Source: Thalassiosira profunda
Lineage: Eukaryota > Bacillariophyta > Thalassiosirophyceae > Thalassiosirales > Thalassiosiraceae
NCBI GenBank assembly: GCA_036939355.1
Contig: JALLAP010001169.1
Coordinates: forward strand, 1 to 10,239
DNA length: 10,239 nucleotides
Direction: 5' to 3'
Shown here piece after piece: positions 1-6,655 of this stretch. The position numbers were made by a program, and so were the translations under genes. Below the pieces are notes generated by a model. That model was not told the origin of the DNA and did not search any database. It saw only the letters and a list, made by a program, of their open reading frames with translations. Every line of letters begins with the position of its first letter. The stretch's first letter is position 1.

Positions 1-458
1 AAGATCTGCAGGTGCTGGAGTATGGGACGGGGGGCGAGTTTATTCAGCATCACGACGGCGAGCCGAGGATACTGACGGTGATCTATTACTTGAACGGAGT
101 TGCAGGGACATGGTTCCCATTGGCACAAAAGGATGACACAGCCAATGTATCAAACGAAAGCGAGCCGAAGAACAAGGGACATGCGCTGGAAATGGCGAAC
201 GGATTGCAGCCCGGAAAAGACGGGCTTCTTGCAAAAGGATCCGGCGATCCTCCATCCGACGACAAAGAGAGCAACAATGACCATATCGCGCAAATTGAAC
301 GGGGAGACGCCATCGCCTTTTACAACTACAAGGACGACGGGTCGGGCCGTCTGGACTGGCGGGCGCTGCATTGCGGTCTGCCCACTTCCGAAGAAGAGGG
401 GACCAAGTGGATCGCCAACCACTGGTACCGGCTGAACACCTTGGCCGATGTGGAATGA
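1..458 (+). CDS. Prolyl 4-hydroxylase-like 2-oxoglutarate/Fe(II) oxygenase, C-terminal part (5' end outside window)
   Basis: The frame is open from base 3 and runs to a TGA at 456-458. The N-terminus lies upstream, so no start is claimed. The fragment carries the catalytic jelly-roll half of a P4H-type dioxygenase. The iron ligands of the HxD motif appear as HHD at about 48-56, followed by a TVIYYLN strand. A GTWFP segment corresponds to the family GGxTxFP. The distal iron His is at 369-371, the 2-oxoglutarate-binding Lys at 405-407, and KWIANHWYR closes the fold. The family hydroxylates peptidyl proline, or related substrates, using O2 and 2-oxoglutarate, usually in the secretory pathway. 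The compartment cannot be judged without the N-terminus. An unusual acidic, Asn/Ser-rich insert of about 60 residues separates the GTWFP strand from the GDAIAFYNY strand. The substrate is not predictable. Confidence 0.87.
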   Translation, partial: DLQVLEYGTGGEFIQHHDGEPRILTVIYYLNGVAGTWFPLAQKDDTANVSNESEPKNKGHALEMANGLQPGKDGLLAKGSGDPPSDDKESNNDHIAQIERGDAIAFYNYKDDGSGRLDWRALHCGLPTSEEEGTKWIANHWYRLNTLADVE

Positions 459-687
459 TGCTAAGACTGAAGTATCAACCACGAGAAGCGTATTGAGTAT
501 CTTGCACCGCAGTAACAGGAACAGCTCTCGAATGATTCCCCTGCCCCTAACATGTTCGCGAGAGCTTCAGGAGCGAGGAGCAGGCAGGGCCGAAGCCGAA
601 GCCCAGTTGTTAGTGAAGCAAAGTATTGTGTACGTTGTACATGTATGTATGCCTCCCCCTCTCCCACCCTCACCCACACCTCACCAG
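459..687 (+). promoter_or_regulatory. Intergenic region and probable promoter/5' leader of the SET-domain gene
   Basis: These 229 bp separate two head-to-tail genes. They hold a TTGTAC-ATGTATGTATG cluster (635-651) followed by a pyrimidine-rich run up to TCACCAG immediately before the chosen ATG at 688. The reading frame is open upstream of 688 back to 448, so a longer protein is formally possible. The upstream residues look like translated leader, because a good signal peptide begins only at 688. The CAG just before the ATG could also be a 3' splice site for a leader intron (possible donors GTACGT at 630 or GTATGT at 643). No TATA box was recognised. Confidence 0.3.
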
Positions 688-2649
688 ATGGGGACATCAG
701 CGCAGGCGATGATGAAGGGCATCCATCTGGGCATTGCAATCGCCGGCCTGGGCGGTTGGAGCGCTGCCGCGTTCGGCCCGACGAGCTGCCCGCGCCCTCG
801 TTCGACGCGCGCCCTCTCTCGACCGTCGGTGCACGTCCATCAATCCTCGGTGTCCCAAGATCAGGAGCAAACCCAACAGCATCAAAGCGAGCCAACGCAA
901 CATCCCCACCTCGCCCTGTGGGAATCCACCCTCGCCTCCTCCCCTAATGCGTATGTGCACCCCTCCGTCGCACTGGCCATCCGCCCGCCCTCTCAGGGGG
1001 GCACGGGCATCGTCGCTACAGAAAATGTCCCAGCGGATACCATCGCCATGTGCCTCCCATTAGAGGAGGTGGGGATGATCGACGCCGCCTCCATCCTCGA
1101 CGGCTACCGCGAAAGCAATGGAGGCGATGCAGTGTTGGACATGCTTACAAAGATGTGGGACAAAGAATTGGTGGCGACGAACAAAAATCAGAGCCAGGAG
1201 GGGAAGCGGCTGGCGGTGCTCGCTGGCATCATTGCCCATTTGCAATTGACGCGGTACAAGGACAAGACTGCCTGGACGTCAACCGCGGTGAAGGAGGGGC
1301 ATGCGCTGGAGCAATCGCGGCGGCTGGGGCTCTTTCTCGATGCTATGCCATTACTGCCCCAATACGCCGATCCGAAGAATGAGTGGCATCCCTTGCCCAC
1401 CCACTTTTTGTACTGGACGGACGACGAGATCCAAACTCTCCTGCAGGGGACGATGGGCCAAACAAAAGCCCGGGAGGTCCGCGCCGGCATCGGACTGGTG
1501 GTGCGAGAGTGGTCGGCTTCGTTCCTTCAAGAGCATTCGAACGGTGCATCGCAAAGTCAAATACTTAACGCCATCTTCTCGGCGTTTACGGCGGTGCTGT
1601 CTCGATCGTTCGGGGACGCGGCGGGAAGAGACTTGGATGGGAAGGGCCGCATGCTAGTTCCCGCCGTGGACATGCTGAACCACGACGGAGAAGATCCCAA
1701 TGTGAGCTGGACGTGGAACGTCGGCGACGGTGACGAGGAAAAGATTGCCGAGGGCAAAGGCGACATTGTGGTGACGACGCTGAGAAATGTGAAGAAGGGG
1801 GAGGAACTGTACAAGTGCTACGGATGGCGACCCGCGTGGGACATAGCCTCGAGCTACGGGTTCGTACCGGCATTGAGGAGGGAGCGGTGGGAGTGCGCGG
1901 TGATACCGCTGTTTCCGGCGGCGCTCGATTTGGCGCCCGAATCGATCCCTACACCAAATGCAAAAGCAAAAGAGGAGACGACATTGGATCTACTGTTGGA
2001 AGCTAATTATGGACCGTTGGTCAAGGCGGTGCTCGCAGCGGTGAATGCGGCGAACGAGATCCGGGCTCGACAGGGAAGCAAGGATGGAATAGAAGTGGAG
2101 GAGGACGATCGACCCGACAAGCTGGATCGTCTGGAGGTCGTGAGCCTGTTCCGACCGCCGCCCAAATCGACCGGAGACGAGTTCCCGTTCCCGAGGCGAC
2201 AGCCGTGCGTCGTGGTGGGCACCAAAATTGGCGCTGCCTCCAGTGACACAGATCACAGCCGGCACCATCGGCGGGCGATCGAAGCGACGCTGCCAGCGTT
2301 TCGAGCGGCCGCCTCGGCGATTTCACAACTGCGAAAGAATCACTCGAACGACGACGCTTCGCCCATCGAGGCATCCCAAATGACAATGACGGCGGCTTCT
2401 TTGGATAAAAGCGTCGATTGGGATGCCCAAGCGCTGGCGTTGATACGAGAGGGGATCGCAGACCGGATGGCAACTCTGGTGAACGACGGAAAGGCCGCCG
2501 AAGCGTGGCTTGCGAGACAGAACGATTTAAGTGGAACAGACGATCAGAGCAGAGAACACCGGAAGTTTAGAGCTGGCGTGGCAAGGGATGTGCGAGATGC
2601 AGAGTTGATGGTGTTGTATGCTTTGCGAGAGACGACCGAGCATCTGTAG
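688..2649 (+). CDS. Plastid-targeted SET-domain protein lysine methyltransferase (Rubisco LSMT-like)
   Basis: A 653-residue protein in one uninterrupted exon. The start at 688 is preferred because residues 1-28 then form a signal peptide ending SAAA|FGP, an ASAFAP-like site, followed by an Arg/Ser-rich transit stretch. ATGs at 709 and 712 are alternatives. A split SET domain spans roughly residues 95-395. It starts with GTGIVATENV, which matches the N-terminal SET strand. The AdoMet-binding DMLNH motif has N331 and H332. The EELYKCYG block holds the probable catalytic Tyr378 and is followed by SYGFVP. The rest (about 400-653) fits the helical substrate-binding domain of the LSMT/SETD family, with a conserved-looking HRKFRAGVARDVRDAEL near the end. 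The family methylates Lys side chains of non-histone proteins; plastid members in plants modify Rubisco large subunit and/or aldolases. The substrate here is unknown. Confidence 0.85.
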   Translation: MGTSAQAMMKGIHLGIAIAGLGGWSAAAFGPTSCPRPRSTRALSRPSVHVHQSSVSQDQEQTQQHQSEPTQHPHLALWESTLASSPNAYVHPSVALAIRPPSQGGTGIVATENVPADTIAMCLPLEEVGMIDAASILDGYRESNGGDAVLDMLTKMWDKELVATNKNQSQEGKRLAVLAGIIAHLQLTRYKDKTAWTSTAVKEGHALEQSRRLGLFLDAMPLLPQYADPKNEWHPLPTHFLYWTDDEIQTLLQGTMGQTKAREVRAGIGLVVREWSASFLQEHSNGASQSQILNAIFSAFTAVLSRSFGDAAGRDLDGKGRMLVPAVDMLNHDGEDPNVSWTWNVGDGDEEKIAEGKGDIVVTTLRNVKKGEELYKCYGWRPAWDIASSYGFVPALRRERWECAVIPLFPAALDLAPESIPTPNAKAKEETTLDLLLEANYGPLVKAVLAAVNAANEIRARQGSKDGIEVEEDDRPDKLDRLEVVSLFRPPPKSTGDEFPFPRRQPCVVVGTKIGAASSDTDHSRHHRRAIEATLPAFRAAASAISQLRKNHSNDDASPIEASQMTMTAASLDKSVDWDAQALALIREGIADRMATLVNDGKAAEAWLARQNDLSGTDDQSREHRKFRAGVARDVRDAELMVLYALRETTEHL

Positions 2650-2861
2650 AATAGCGGAAGGAGGTTCACGAAGTTGTTGATTGTGTTGATCTATCGTGAA
2701 TCAGATTGGACGAATGGCAAACGGTCGATGAGTGGGTGCTGCAAGCCTTACAATGTTGGCTTATGTTTACCCTACTCCATAAATGATAGGCGCAGCTGCT
2801 TGAAGCTGGACAGATGATCAGCAGGCCCTGAGTTGCAGACACACACAGTGTATGACAGCCT
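2650..2861. other. Convergent 3' intergenic spacer
   Basis: These 212 bp lie between the stop of the SET-domain gene (+) and the stop of the PT-repeat gene (-), so they should hold both 3' untranslated ends. An ATAAATGATA stretch near 2779 is the only A/T-rich element seen. No convincing polyadenylation signal, RNA gene or extra ORF was recognised. Confidence 0.4.
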
Positions 2862-4017
2862 TCAGACTGGCCCGTCACCAATGCGAAAGATGCGGAAGTC
2901 GACATAGCATTGATCTGTAGTAGGTATGACATCGTTGGAGCATGCAGTGAGGCCCCGTTCAGCACAACTGCTTGCCTCAACCAGCTCGCCCTCATAAAAA
3001 TCACAGTAGCATTTTGTAATAGGTGTCTGAACAAGCGGTGTCACAACCAGATCAACGCCCTCCTCTTCACCCCCGGTGAACTCCTGAATCTCCCCATCAT
3101 TCGTCCAGCTCCCCCCGACAAGCGGCCCCTGGCATTCTTCATCAGCGCAGGTCTTGCCAGAGGGACAAGGCGCAGGGCCGTCTTGAAGGCGACTATTTTC
3201 GATGCAGCACCCACCAAGATCACCTTTCTGTGCATTCATGCACACGAAGGAGCAAGTAGGGGAAGGCGCACCAGTGGGGTTCTTCGTCGGCGACGCCGTC
3301 GGAGTCGTGGGAGACTGCAGCAAGAGCACATCACATGAAGAGTCAGAGATTGAGCGAGGGATCGGAGGCTTGCATCTTCCGGCATCGAACGAGATTGTAC
3401 TCACCTCCGTGGGGTTCTTGGTTGGGGATTCGGTCGGGTTCTTCGTCGGCGACTCGGTCGGGTTCTTCGTGGGAGACTGCAGCAAGAGCACATCACATGA
3501 AGAGTCAGAGATTGAGCGAGGGATTGGAGGCTTGCATCTTCCGGCATCGAACGAGATTGTACTCACCTTCGTGGGGTTCTTGGTTGGGGATTCGGTCGGG
3601 TTCTTCGTCGGCGACTCCGTTGGATTATTCGTGGGAGACTGCAGGTGTCGTGTGATAAGAGACGAGTAATGAATGCACATCTTATGAACACTACCTCTCC
3701 CTCTACCTCTAGATACATACCATGGTCGGGGCCCGGGTTGGATCGCATGGAAAGCGGCCCAGACGCAGCTCGTCCTTCCATTTGCGCTCGAGAACCTCGC
3801 AGCGCGGATGATCTGGATTGTCGCACAGATGTCCACAGAAGGACGTGCAAATACCCTTGGCCTCGCCCTCGTGGCCCTCGCAAAGCTCTTCAGCGGCGGA
3901 GGCGATGCCACCTTGAGCCCCCATCAAAGATCGAGAGCGGAGGTGACGTTTGCTGGCGGCGGCGATGGTCGAGCCAAAGGAAAGGAGGATGGCGGCGATC
4001 GAAGGGAAGAGGTTCAT
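2862..4017 (-). CDS. Secreted Cys-rich protein with SPTKNPTE repeats, four exons
   Basis: Proposed exons, in coding order: 4017-3721, 3638-3567, 3476-3405 and 3314-2862, all joined in phase 0, giving 297 residues. Exon 1 starts with a signal peptide (about residues 1-21, AAA|SKR) without Phe at +1, so secretion or the cell surface is likelier than the plastid. A six-Cys domain follows (about 45-93, with CTSFCGHLC and a terminal PCD). Its Cys spacing resembles small Cys domains often found before PT-rich linkers in secreted proteins, which is an inference from memory. Exons 2 and 3 each encode three octapeptides of the SPTKNPTE type, a likely extended and O-glycosylated linker. Exon 4 adds a short PT stretch and a 12-Cys C-terminal region (including GGCC and KCYC). 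All four junctions fit GT-AG consensus. No function is recognised. The whole stretch 3911-2862 is also open unspliced, so an automated annotation may miss the introns. Confidence 0.75.
3315..3404 (-). other. Intron 3 of the PT-repeat gene (90 bp, stop-free)
   Basis: Donor GAG|GTGAGT and acceptor TTGCTGCAG|TCT on the minus strand. It is a near-perfect copy of intron 2, again in phase 0, 30 codons long and open. It separates the second three-octapeptide exon from the final exon, which itself restarts with an SPT block. Confidence 0.72.
3477..3566 (-). other. Intron 2 of the PT-repeat gene (90 bp, stop-free)
   Basis: Donor AAG|GTGAGT and acceptor TTGCTGCAG|TCT on the minus strand, both textbook. 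The interval is exactly 30 codons and has no stop in the coding frame, so retention would insert 30 residues, including two Cys, between repeat blocks. It differs from intron 3 at one of 90 positions. Intron status is inferred from splice consensus and from the break in the octapeptide pattern. Confidence 0.72.
3639..3720 (-). other. Intron 1 of the PT-repeat gene (82 bp)
   Basis: On the minus strand the donor reads ATG|GTATGT and the acceptor CACCTGCAG|TCT. The length is not a multiple of three, and exon 1's frame meets TAG at the fourth intron codon, so retention would truncate the protein right after the six-Cys domain. Splicing joins the six-Cys exon to the SPT repeat exon in phase 0. This junction is needed to link the signal peptide to the rest of the protein. 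Confidence 0.8.
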
Positions 4018-4084
4018 GGTGGAGTAGAGGGATAGAAGAGTTGCAGTGGAGTCAACTTTTTATGAGAGCTTTGCGAGGGCCACG
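3870..4084. repeat. 20-bp perfect inverted repeat spanning the start of the PT-repeat gene
   Basis: The right arm at 4065-4084 (agagctttgcgagggccacg) is the exact reverse complement of 3870-3889. The left arm lies inside exon 1, coding the EELCEGHE region of the six-Cys domain. The right arm lies 48-67 bp upstream of the gene's ATG. The start codon and signal peptide are in the 175-bp interval between them. If transcription starts upstream of 4084, the mRNA could fold into a 20-bp stem enclosing the start codon. Confidence 0.85.
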
Positions 4085-4449
4085 CGCTGTGCACAATCTT
4101 GTCTCGGGACGACCAACACACCCAATTGCGCTGCATGAAGAGTTGCGAGGGTGTTGCAAGATGCTCAGTGTTCTCATCTTGCATCTTGCTTTCTCGCCAG
4201 AAGCTGCATGCGATGAAAGAGGCCTTTGCGAGGCAAGACTCTCCGAAGGGTCGAAGTTCGTCGAACTGCCGGGGGGGCCGCGCAAAAGTGCATGCAGTGT
4301 TCAGCGATTTCCTGTTCTACCTAGAGGCCCATCGGTACGTATTTTACCTACACTCCCTCTCCTCCCGTCCGCCGTCCCGCGGCCAACCATTTCCAACCCA
4401 ACCTCGCCCCGCGCGCCGCCCCAACCAACCACCCGCGGCGGGACCCCAC
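4018..4449. promoter_or_regulatory. Divergent promoter region between the PT-repeat gene (-) and the SufE-MnmA gene (+)
   Basis: These 432 bp must carry promoters and 5' leaders for both flanking genes. The octamer TTGCGAGG occurs three times in direct orientation (4071-4078, 4143-4150, 4226-4233). Two of the copies sit in a looser shared block CTGCATG...AAGAG...TTGCGAGG (4131-4150 and 4204-4233). GAAGAGTTGC occurs at 4035 and 4137. A small hairpin is possible between TGCAAGATG (4155-4163) and CATCTTGCA (4175-4183). The stretch nearest the mnmA start (about 4340-4445) is pyrimidine/C-rich. An open frame from 4099 runs into the mnmA gene but is not taken as coding, because the targeting signal starts at 4450. 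No TATA box or RNA gene was recognised. Confidence 0.45.
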
Positions 4450-6555
4450 ATGCTAGCGATGGGCCACATTGCCCTTCTCCTCCTCGCCTGGGGGGCCCCG
4501 GTTGCGCCGTCACCGCTGGTTGGTGCATTCTCGTCGCCGCCACCGCCAATCTCGCCGTCGGCGTCGACCCATCACCTTCCTCGGCCGTGCTCCCATCACA
4601 CGTCGCCCTGGACGAGATTGCAACTTGTCACAGGGGACAGTGGTGAAAGCGACGACGTTGCGGAGGGAGGCGATCTCCCACCACTCTTTGTCGAGGCGTC
4701 GGATTCATCGGTGCAATCGGCAATAAAGAATAGTGGGTGGCTTGGAACGGAGGGGATCCCGCCTTCGTTGCAGCATTCGATACAGAGGGTCCGGGAGAAG
4801 TATTTGGTGCCATCATCACACGACGACGCCAGTGCAGACAGCAAGGACGATGCACTGAAGCGGATAGTCCAGGCGGGCATTCGGTTCCAGCAAATGCAGC
4901 AAAATGCATATGATGTGCACACATTATCCTCGGAGATGGAGAGGGTGCCCGGATGCATCGCCACGGTGCACGTGAAAACCACACTCCTAGCCACATCGGA
5001 TCATTCTGGAAGTGATGCAGGGAGCTACCGCGTGCTAGTGGAAGGGACTGCGGATGCCATGCTCAGCGGGGGACTCTTGGCGCTGCTTTCGGAGGCGTTT
5101 GCAAACACCACAGCTGCTGATGTCCTAACACTGGATCCGGAATCTCTCACTTCCGCAATGGGGCTGCATTCGTTTCTCAGCAGGGGCAGGAACGACGGCA
5201 TGGCGTCGATGGTGCGTGTTATTCAACGCCAAATACGAACATTGACCGGAGAGGCGGGCTGTGCTATTGCGAAGGACTCGTCCTCTGAATCGGAAAGAAG
5301 CCAACCAGAAACGTCGCCCAAGCCCAAAGTGGCTATGCTCCTCTCGGGGGGAGTCGACTCCTCCGTCGCCCTCCACCTACTGCTGCAACAAAATTACGAC
5401 GTCACCGCCTTCTACCTTCGCATCTGGCTCGAGGACGAACTCTCCCACTTGGGCGAATGCCCGTGGGAAGACGACCTCGCCGTCTGCCAATCGGTATGCG
5501 AGCACGCGGGCAACGTTCCATTGCAAACGGTCAGCCTGGGCAAGGAGTATAGGGAGAGGGTGGTGCAGTACACGATAGAGGAGGCGCAGCGGGGCCGGAC
5601 GCCCAATCCGGACATCATGTGTAACTCGAGGGTCAAATTTGGCTGCTTCTTGGAGTACATCGAGGAGAGCGGGATGGACTTCGATTACGTGGCGTCGGGG
5701 CATTATGCAAGGTTGGAAGACGAGGTCCCATTGGATGGAGCGGAGCAGCCGACAAAACGTCTCTTTCGTGCGCCCGATCCGGTCAAGGACCAATCTTACT
5801 TCCTCTGCGCGCTGACGCAGAAGCAGCTCTCGAAAGTGCTCTTCCCCATTGGACAATACCAGAAGAGCGAGGTGCGGGAGCTCGCAGCGCAATTCGAGCT
5901 GCCCAACAGAAATCGGCCCGACTCGCAGGGACTTTGCTTTCTGGGCAAGGTGCGCTTCGACGATTTTCTAGCGTCCTACCTGGGAAATCGACCGGGAGAC
6001 GTGGTCGATGCACTGAACGGAGAAGTCATCGGTCGACACAATGGACTGTGGTTTCACACGGTCGGACAGAGAAAAGGCATAGGAAAGGTGATGTTTCCGC
6101 TCGCCACGGCGAGGGGTCCGTGGTACGTCGTGGCCAAGGATCAGGAACGGGATGTCGTGTACGTATCGAATCGATACGACGAGGAGGACTTTGCGAGAGC
6201 ACGGAGCGAGTTCGAGGTGGAGGATGTGAGATGGATCTCGGGCGATGCTCCCATTGACTGTAGAGCGGATGCCGGCGGTGAATGGAAAGAGGTCCGGATG
6301 GACACGAAAATACGCCATGGCCCAAAGATCGTCCAGGGCACTCTGCTTTTGAGTGGCGATGGATCCACTGGGAACGTATTGTTGGACAAGAAGGATGGCG
6401 GACTGGCGCCCGGCCAGTACGTCGTCTTTTATCGACTGGGCACCGACGAATGTCTGGGAGCCGGCGTCATCAGCGAGAAGCACTGGGCCAAGTTTCTTTG
6501 CGACATCAGAGAGCCGGTGGCCAACCAAACAGAAGCTACCGCGATGCCAAAATGA
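4450..6555 (+). CDS. mnmA: Plastid-targeted SufE-MnmA fusion: sulfur acceptor plus tRNA-specific 2-thiouridylase
   Basis: A 701-residue protein in one exon. The start at 4450 gives a signal peptide ending VGA|FSSP (A26|F27), an ASAFAP-like plastid signal; M4 is an alternative. Residues about 120-267 match SufE: a helix near DALKRIVQAG, the VPGC loop with the probable persulfide Cys169, then GGLLALL, the LGL-like MGLHSFLS and a final helix. A Ser/Glu/Pro-rich linker (about 268-294) leads to MnmA. MnmA shows the ATP-pyrophosphatase loop SGGVDSS (299-305), NPDIMCN with Cys391, DSQGLCF with Cys496, SGHYARL, KDQSYFLC, VGQRKGIG and a C-terminal beta-barrel. MnmA adenylates U34 of tRNA Glu/Gln/Lys and replaces O2 with sulfur via a Cys persulfide. 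SufE accepts sulfur from the desulfurase SufS. The CPWEDDLAVC insert after the first strands resembles plant/algal plastid MnmA. The domain calls are firm; the joint function is inferred. Confidence 0.9.
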   Translation: MLAMGHIALLLLAWGAPVAPSPLVGAFSSPPPPISPSASTHHLPRPCSHHTSPWTRLQLVTGDSGESDDVAEGGDLPPLFVEASDSSVQSAIKNSGWLGTEGIPPSLQHSIQRVREKYLVPSSHDDASADSKDDALKRIVQAGIRFQQMQQNAYDVHTLSSEMERVPGCIATVHVKTTLLATSDHSGSDAGSYRVLVEGTADAMLSGGLLALLSEAFANTTAADVLTLDPESLTSAMGLHSFLSRGRNDGMASMVRVIQRQIRTLTGEAGCAIAKDSSSESERSQPETSPKPKVAMLLSGGVDSSVALHLLLQQNYDVTAFYLRIWLEDELSHLGECPWEDDLAVCQSVCEHAGNVPLQTVSLGKEYRERVVQYTIEEAQRGRTPNPDIMCNSRVKFGCFLEYIEESGMDFDYVASGHYARLEDEVPLDGAEQPTKRLFRAPDPVKDQSYFLCALTQKQLSKVLFPIGQYQKSEVRELAAQFELPNRNRPDSQGLCFLGKVRFDDFLASYLGNRPGDVVDALNGEVIGRHNGLWFHTVGQRKGIGKVMFPLATARGPWYVVAKDQERDVVYVSNRYDEEDFARARSEFEVEDVRWISGDAPIDCRADAGGEWKEVRMDTKIRHGPKIVQGTLLLSGDGSTGNVLLDKKDGGLAPGQYVVFYRLGTDECLGAGVISEKHWAKFLCDIREPVANQTEATAMPK

Positions 6556-6655
6556 CGCCTGTTTGCCCCATATCATAAATGCAATTCGAGATTATCCCCG
6601 TACCCCCCACTTTGCTTCCTCCACTGTCGCCGATAGAAGCTGCATCCAATTGCAA
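6556..6655. other. Short convergent spacer
   Basis: These 100 bp separate the stop of the SufE-MnmA gene from the stop of the zinc-ribbon gene on the other strand and should hold both 3' ends. A CATAAATG element lies near 6574. Nothing else was recognised. Confidence 0.35.

Larger units (their letters stand above)
3315..3638 (-). repeat. Tandem duplication of a 162-bp exon+intron unit
   Basis: The two units 3638-3477 and 3476-3315 each hold a 72-bp exon (three 24-bp octapeptide repeats) followed by a 90-bp intron. By direct comparison they differ at six of 162 positions: five in the exon and one in the intron. Of the exonic changes, three are silent and two change residues (Lys/Asn and Lys/Glu). 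The repeat is hierarchical, with a 24-bp minisatellite inside a 162-bp duplicated gene segment. The final exon starts with a partial third, diverged SPT block. Confidence 0.9.

Noticed and set aside
448..687. Upstream extension of the SET-domain frame by 80 codons, overlapping the previous gene's stop
   Set aside because: A bipartite plastid signal begins at 688, and the upstream part is unlike any targeting or folded sequence.
2666..3034. Minus-strand 122-codon frame as an extra 3' exon of the PT-repeat gene
   Set aside because: The main frame reaches its own stop at 2862 after a coherent Cys-rich end. The alternative frame has no clear acceptor linking it and no recognisable features.
2862..3911. 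Reading the PT-repeat gene as one uninterrupted 349-residue exon
   Set aside because: That frame lacks a signal peptide and starts in meaningless Arg-rich sequence. Splicing with good GT-AG sites joins it to an exon with a signal peptide and a Cys domain, and removes the two 30-residue stretches that break the octapeptide pattern.
4099..4449. Upstream extension of the SufE-MnmA frame by 117 codons
   Set aside because: The extension would bury the signal peptide and ASAFAP-like motif inside the protein; the upstream residues look like translated promoter sequence.
3645..4646. A 333-codon plus-strand frame across the divergent promoter
   Set aside because: It is antisense to exon 1 of the PT-repeat gene, crosses the promoter and then runs out of frame into the mnmA presequence; the product is Arg/Pro-rich with no domain.
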